A stretch of DNA of 26,781 nucleotides from Bacillota bacterium (GTDB lineage: Bacteria > Bacillota > Clostridia > Acetivibrionales > DSM-2933), in the NCBI GenBank assembly GCA_023430975.1, contig JAEYYB010000032.1:1-26781 (forward strand), read 5' to 3'. The first letter of the stretch is position 1. Each line of letters starts with the position of its first letter. Of the stretch, positions 22,317 through 26,781 are shown in pieces. The translations under genes and the position numbers were made by a program. The notes beneath the pieces are model-generated. The model saw only the letters and a program-made list of their open reading frames with translations, did no database searches and was not told the origin of the DNA.

Positions 22317-24572
22317 GTGTTAAAAAAGACAAAAAAGTATGTTTCAATTACTTTGTGTACATTCATGACAGTTAGTACTATTGCTACAGCAAGTTTGGGA
22401 AGTGCTACTTCATTTGCTGCAGATAGCTACACAAAAGGTATGTCATACGAGGATGCATTCCTCAAATTACATGAGCAGGTAAATAATACATCAAATGGTT
22501 ACTTCAGTCAGGAAGGTATTCCATATCACTCAATTGAAACAATGATGGTTGAAGCACCTGACTATGGTCATGAAACTGTTTCAGAAACTGCCAGCTACTA
22601 TGCATGGTTTGAAGCTATGTACGGTAATCTCACAGGAGATTGGACAGGATACAACAAAGCTTGGGATATAACTGAAAAGTATTATATTCCTACAGACAAG
22701 GATCAGCCAAACTTAGGCGATTATGATCCAAGCAAGTGTGCTTCATTTGTTCCAGGAGGTGCAGAACCTAGCGACTATCCAGGACAGCTCAATCTCAATG
22801 CTCCAACAGGTAAGGACGGCCTTCATGCTGCACTCAAGTCTGCATACGGAAGTAGCTCAATGTACCTTATGCACTGGATAATCGACGTAGATAACTGGTA
22901 TAAATACGGTAATCACGGTGACGGAACAAGCAGAGTGTCACAGATAAACACCTACCAGAGAGGTGAGCAGGAATCATGTTGGGAAACTGTTCCATTCCCA
23001 TGTTGGGAAACATATAAATGGGGTAATACATCAAAAGGTGGTTTTGGATCACTGTTCGTAGCACAGGATACATACGCACAGCAGTGGCGTTACTCTGTTG
23101 CAGGCGATGCTGATGCCCGTTCTGTACAAGCTGCTTATTGGGCTGTTAAGTGGGCTAAAGAGCAAGGAAAGATAAGTTCAATCTCAAAGCAGAACGACAG
23201 AGCTGCAAAAATGGGTGACTATTTAAGATATGTAATGTATGACAAATACATGAAGCCTATAGCTAAAGATACTTCTATTACAAGTACTGCAGGAGACGGT
23301 AAAAACTCAATGCACTACCTGATTTCATGGTATTGTGCATGGGGTGCACCTACAACTTCACAAGGTTGGGCTTGGAAAGAAGGAAGCAGTGCAAGCCATC
23401 AGGGATATCAGAACCCTATGACTGCATACGCTTTATCAACAGTATCAGAATTAAAACCAAAGGCTTCAGGAGCTGTTTCAGACTGGGCAAAGAGTTTGGA
23501 CAGGCAGTTGGAAATGATCCAATGGTTGCAGTCAGCTGAAGGACCTATAGCTGGTGGTGTTAACAACTCATGGAATGACAAATATGATCCATATCCATCA
23601 GGTATATCAACCTTCTATGATATGGCTTATGACTGGCAGCCTGTATGGCACGATCCGCCAAGTAACAGATGGTATGGTTTCCAGGTTTGGGGTCTCCAGC
23701 GTACAGCTGAGTACTATTATGAAACTGGTGATAAAAGAGCATACGATATATTAAAGAAATGGGTAGAATGGGTAAAACCAAACATAAAAGTTACCGGTCC
23801 TGGCGAGTTTGAAATTCCATCAGATCTTGAGTGGGATGGTCAGCCGGATACTTGGAACGGAACATACACAGGTAACTCAGGTCTCCATTGTACAATTACC
23901 AGCATGGGAGCAGACATAGGTGTTGCTGGTTCTACAGCAAACTTGTTGGCTTTCTATGCAGCAGGTACTCAGAAACATCATACATATGATAAGGAAGCAC
24001 ATGATATAGCTAAGAAACTTCTTGACTGTGTAATATTAGGATGTCAGGATGGCGATTTAGGCTTCTCTAAGGAAGAGCAAAGAGGAGACTACTCACGTTT
24101 CTTCGATCAGGAAGTTTATATTCCATCAGGATGGACTGGTAAAAATGCACAGGGTGCTACTTTAAAGAACGGTATGAAGTTCATAGACATGCGTCCTGAT
24201 TATAAGAAGGATGTTAACTGGGATAATCTGCAGTCTTCATATGATGCTGGGGTAGGTCCTAAGTTCAAATATCACCGTTACTGGCATCAGGTTGAATTAG
24301 GTATGGCAATGGGTACATTTGCATCATTGTTCCCAAGCGATACAGTTGGAGACACCGGTGGCTCAACTCCGACACCAACTAAACCAAGTGGTTCCACACT
24401 ATTAGGTGATGTAAATGGTGATGGCGTTGTAAACATGGCTGATGCTATAATTATTGCTGGTGTATTCGGTAAAGAAGCTAGTGCTAAGCCTAGTGCAGAT
24501 TTAAATAAAGACGGAGTTATAAACATGTCAGACGTTATAATTATTGCTCAAAACTTCGGAAAAACAAAATAA
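22317..24572 (+). CDS. Cellulosomal family 48 cellulase (processive exo-acting) with dockerin
   Basis: A 751-residue secreted enzyme resembling CelS/CelF-type GH48 cellulases, the major processive, reducing-end-acting cellobiohydrolases of cellulosomes. Residues 1-35 are a signal peptide (cleavage near SFAA-DS). The GH48 catalytic domain covers about 38-675, with HSIETMMVEAPDYGHETVSE; Glu90 aligns with the proton-donor Glu87 of C. thermocellum CelS, and Asp264 (VAGDADAR) with Asp255. A short Gly/Thr/Pro linker leads to a dockerin (about 695-751) with two calcium loops, DVNGDGVVNMAD and DLNKDGVINMSD, each followed by I-I-I-A and an F-G-K end. The lack of the S/T and K-R recognition residues of C. 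thermocellum type I dockerins makes it type II-like. Start is GTG after TAGGAGGG. Monocistronic, with its own terminator. Confidence 0.96.
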   Translation: MLKKTKKYVSITLCTFMTVSTIATASLGSATSFAADSYTKGMSYEDAFLKLHEQVNNTSNGYFSQEGIPYHSIETMMVEAPDYGHETVSETASYYAWFEAMYGNLTGDWTGYNKAWDITEKYYIPTDKDQPNLGDYDPSKCASFVPGGAEPSDYPGQLNLNAPTGKDGLHAALKSAYGSSSMYLMHWIIDVDNWYKYGNHGDGTSRVSQINTYQRGEQESCWETVPFPCWETYKWGNTSKGGFGSLFVAQDTYAQQWRYSVAGDADARSVQAAYWAVKWAKEQGKISSISKQNDRAAKMGDYLRYVMYDKYMKPIAKDTSITSTAGDGKNSMHYLISWYCAWGAPTTSQGWAWKEGSSASHQGYQNPMTAYALSTVSELKPKASGAVSDWAKSLDRQLEMIQWLQSAEGPIAGGVNNSWNDKYDPYPSGISTFYDMAYDWQPVWHDPPSNRWYGFQVWGLQRTAEYYYETGDKRAYDILKKWVEWVKPNIKVTGPGEFEIPSDLEWDGQPDTWNGTYTGNSGLHCTITSMGADIGVAGSTANLLAFYAAGTQKHHTYDKEAHDIAKKLLDCVILGCQDGDLGFSKEEQRGDYSRFFDQEVYIPSGWTGKNAQGATLKNGMKFIDMRPDYKKDVNWDNLQSSYDAGVGPKFKYHRYWHQVELGMAMGTFASLFPSDTVGDTGGSTPTPTKPSGSTLLGDVNGDGVVNMADAIIIAGVFGKEASAKPSADLNKDGVINMSDVIIIAQNFGKTK

Positions 24573-24600
24573 TAAGATACAATTACTTTGATATATAATC

Positions 24601-24640
24601 AAATAGCATAATTGACGCAAGTCAATTATGCTATTTTTTT
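24601..24640 (+). terminator. Strong intrinsic terminator of the GH48 gene
   Basis: AAATAGCATAATTGAC (24601-24616) and GTCAATTATGCTATTT (24621-24636) form a perfect 16-bp stem capped by a GCAA tetraloop, followed by a T run to 24640. It starts 28 bases after the stop codon. On the other strand only a short U run follows, so read-through from the convergent ABC-F gene may be stopped less well. Confidence 0.95.
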
Positions 24641-24701
24641 GAAATTCAGTATGCTATGCAGTTTTTCTGAATATTGAAATGCAATGATATTTGAAGATTC
24701 G

Positions 24702-26615
24702 TTATAAACCAAGCTCGGTTGAAATGCTTTCCCATTCGCTGTAAAGCTCTTCGAGCAGGCTGTTAAGGCTTGTTTGTTCGTCTAAAAGATTAGTCAGCCT
24801 GGAATGGTCTGATGAAGTATTTTCATCAAACATTTCCTGGTCTATAGCTTTAAGTCTTTCTTCTGTATCAGCAATTTTATTTTCAATTTCAGAGTATCGC
24901 TTTTCTAGCTTCCTTATTCTGGCCCTCTCTTCCTTTTCAGCCTTATAGTCAAGCTTTGATTGGGATACCTGGACTTTAAATGATGTGTCTGGAGCAGACT
25001 TTTTTACCCTGTTTTTATAATCAATAAAAAAGTCATAGTTTCCTTCCAAGTCCAACAGGGAGCAGTCATCCATATCAAGAATCCTTGATGCCAGCTTATT
25101 TATAAAATACCTGTCATGGGATATGGACAGTATTGTGCCTTCATAGTTTGCCAAAGCTTCTTCAAGAACTTCCCTTGAATTTATATCAAGATGGTTTGTA
25201 GGCTCATCAAGTATCAAAAAATTGGATGATGATAATATGAGCTTGGCCAAAGCAACCCTGCTTTTTTCACCGCCGCTTAAAGCGGATATGGGCTTTAAAA
25301 CATCTTCTCCGGTAAAGAGAAATGATGACAGCAGTGTTCTTATTTGTGTTAGTGTAAGGTCGTTGTTTGAGTCTATAAGCTCTTCTAGAATTGTTTTGCT
25401 CTCATCCAGATCAGTCAGTTCTTGATCGTAATAACCTATGTTTACCTTGTGCCCGAATTCCACAACCCCGGAATCAGCCTGCAGTTTTGATACAAGTATC
25501 TTTACTAGGGTTGATTTGCCGCAGCCGTTTGGCCCAAGCAGGAAGACCCTTTCATTCTTTCTGACCTTAAAGCTGATATCGGTAAAAAGTTTTTTTCCAG
25601 GGTAGGACTTTGAGAGATTCTCTACAAACATAACATCGTTTCCGCTTATAATACTTTTTCTAAATCTTATATTGATTTTTCCAGGCAAGTCCTTAGGCTT
25701 CTCGATTTTTTCCATACGGTCTATAGCCTTTTGCCTGCTCTCTGCAGCGATTATGTTTCTTTCCCTGTTCCACTGCTTCTGTTGGGTGATAAAGGCCTCC
25801 ATTTTTTCAATTTCCCGCTGTTGATTTTCATAATGACGCTGTTGAATTTCCCTGTCCACTTCCTTCTGCTTTAAATACTGGGTGTAATTGCCGTTATATA
25901 ACTTTGCTGAATTATTTTCAAGCTCTAGAGTTTTGGTGGTAACAGAATCAAGAAAATATCTGTCATGTGATACAATGAGAACTGTTTTCTTCATGGTTTT
26001 TAAAAAGTTCTCAAGCCACATTATGGCTTCAATATCCAGATGGTTTGTAGGTTCATCAAGAAGCATTATATCAGGCTCAGATAGAAGTAATTTGGCAAGA
26101 GCAAGCCTGGTCTTCTGACCGCCGCTTAATATATGGATCTTTATGTCAAACTGATCTTCATTAAAGCTAAGGCCTTTAAGAACTCCCTTGACCCTGCTTC
26201 TGAATTCATAGCCGCCATTTAGGGAGTACTCATCGGATAGTCTTGAATATTCTTTCACCAAAGAATCCAATTCATCTCCTGTGGTTTTACTTATTTCCTT
26301 CTCAAGCACTTTAAGACGATCTTCTTTATCTATAAGTGCCTGAAAAACTGAAAGCATTTCATCAAAAATTGTATTATCGGTATCAAGTCCGGTGTTTTGG
26401 TGAAGAAAACCAATTTTATAATTCTTGGACAGGTTTATAGTACCGCTGTCACACTGCAGTTCACCGTTAATAATATTTAGAAGGGTTGATTTACCAGCCC
26501 CATTGACTCCCACAATTCCTACCTTATCACCATCATGTACACAAAAGGAGATATCCTTTAATACTGTATTCATGCCATATGAGTGGCATATATCATTGCA
26601 ATTTAATATTATCAT
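24702..26615 (-). CDS. ABC-F family ATPase (ribosome-associated type)
   Basis: A 637-residue soluble protein with two ABC domains and no membrane segment. Domain 1 has Walker A GVNGAGKST at 36-44, LSGGQ at 163-167 and DEPTNHLD at 187-194. Domain 2 has GPNGCGKST at 361-369, LSGGE at 446-450 and DEPTNHLD at 470-477. The charged, helical inter-domain linker (about 245-315) is where ABC-F proteins reach the ribosomal peptidyl-transferase region, and the last ~85 residues form a coiled coil (KEERARIRKLEKRYSEIENK). Family members act on stalled or initiating ribosomes; some give antibiotic resistance, but this length and C-terminal coiled coil look like housekeeping YdiF/Uup types. AAGGTG precedes the ATG. 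A palindromic element starts only 24 bases upstream of the start codon. Confidence 0.9.
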   Translation of the reverse strand: MIILNCNDICHSYGMNTVLKDISFCVHDGDKVGIVGVNGAGKSTLLNIINGELQCDSGTINLSKNYKIGFLHQNTGLDTDNTIFDEMLSVFQALIDKEDRLKVLEKEISKTTGDELDSLVKEYSRLSDEYSLNGGYEFRSRVKGVLKGLSFNEDQFDIKIHILSGGQKTRLALAKLLLSEPDIMLLDEPTNHLDIEAIMWLENFLKTMKKTVLIVSHDRYFLDSVTTKTLELENNSAKLYNGNYTQYLKQKEVDREIQQRHYENQQREIEKMEAFITQQKQWNRERNIIAAESRQKAIDRMEKIEKPKDLPGKINIRFRKSIISGNDVMFVENLSKSYPGKKLFTDISFKVRKNERVFLLGPNGCGKSTLVKILVSKLQADSGVVEFGHKVNIGYYDQELTDLDESKTILEELIDSNNDLTLTQIRTLLSSFLFTGEDVLKPISALSGGEKSRVALAKLILSSSNFLILDEPTNHLDINSREVLEEALANYEGTILSISHDRYFINKLASRILDMDDCSLLDLEGNYDFFIDYKNRVKKSAPDTSFKVQVSQSKLDYKAEKEERARIRKLEKRYSEIENKIADTEERLKAIDQEMFDENTSSDHSRLTNLLDEQTSLNSLLEELYSEWESISTELGL

Positions 26616-26639
26616 ATCGACACCTTATTTCTACTAAAC

Positions 26640-26781
26640 TATATTAAAAGTGAAAAATCTATTACATTTGTCTTAAGCAAATCTATTAAAATCAGTTAAT
26701 CTTGCTATTTGTCTATCACAAAATAACGTTAAACCGTTCGTTATTTTGCTCTGCCAAATGTAAGATTAATACTGATTTTAA
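26640..26781 (+). repeat. Palindromic MITE-like element, copy E (3' end cut by window end)
   Basis: The left end TATATTAAAAGTG (26640-26652), the outer left arm through TTACATTTGTC, and the whole nested palindrome (26686-26781, TTAAAATCAGT to ACTGATTTTAA) are present; the outer right arm would follow beyond the window. Orientation is the same as copy A. The last 99 bases match window bases 1-99 with one difference. It lies directly upstream of the minus-strand ABC-F gene, in its leader or promoter region. Confidence 0.92.

Noticed and set aside
1..26781. The window might be a circular replicon, since the first and last 99 bases overlap
   Set aside because: The overlap has a mismatch (base 52 versus 26734) and is the body of a repeat also found complete at 14989-15191. 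The gene content is chromosomal and there is no replication gene.

Overview
The window reads as a stretch of chromosome from a low-GC, anaerobic, cellulosome-forming clostridium (Acetivibrio / Pseudobacteroides / Hungateiclostridium type). This rests on a secreted family 48 cellulase with a C-terminal dockerin, a SigI/RsgI pair, SLH-domain surface proteins, a CwlD-type amidase, strong AGGAGG ribosome binding sites and AT-rich intergenic DNA. The dockerin repeats resemble type II dockerins more than the type I enzyme dockerins of C. thermocellum, which recalls Pseudobacteroides (Bacteroides) cellulosolvens; the species call is an inference. No rRNA, tRNA, CRISPR array, insertion sequence or phage gene was seen.

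Layout. 1-4100: part of a palindromic repeat, a DUF2953 protein (-), a 45-bp mini copy of the repeat, peroxiredoxin bcp, a decayed ABC ATPase, a GNAT acetyltransferase followed by a DUF1801 protein, and a small membrane protein. 4100-7300: an accessory SecA (SecA2-like) and a UPF0316 membrane protein. 7312-9423: a two-gene minus-strand unit that looks like Tad/Flp-type minor pilins, then divergently a decayed gene that keeps a kinase-like tail, an acidic linker and DUF5050-type repeats split by a one-base frameshift. 9603-14965: a 1302-residue secreted SLH protein with CBM6-like domains, then a membrane-bound diguanylate cyclase with a cysteine-rich sensor. 15444-17663: glycogen branching enzyme glgB. 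17883-21004 (-): a secreted copper-amine-oxidase-N-like protein, and sigI-rsgI with its own terminator. 21188-24572: a CwlD-like amidase and the GH48 cellulase. 24702-26615 (-): an ABC-F ATPase.

Functionally, much of the window concerns the cell surface and its control: an accessory Sec motor, an SLH-anchored protein, a possible pilin pair, an alternative sigma factor with its membrane-bound anti-sigma factor (a family that senses polysaccharide in cellulolytic clostridia), and one of the main exo-acting cellulosomal enzymes. Whether this SigI controls the nearby GH48 gene is not shown by the sequence.

The most unusual structure is a family of palindromic, MITE-like elements. Five copies occur, one at each end of the window. 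They come in three sizes (45, 103 and about 203 bp). The 203-bp form is best explained as a 103-bp-type element carrying a related 96-bp palindrome nested inside it. Opposite arms differ between copies in matched, pairing-preserving ways. Both ends of the window fall at the edges of the nested palindrome, as expected if this is an assembly contig that broke on the repeat.
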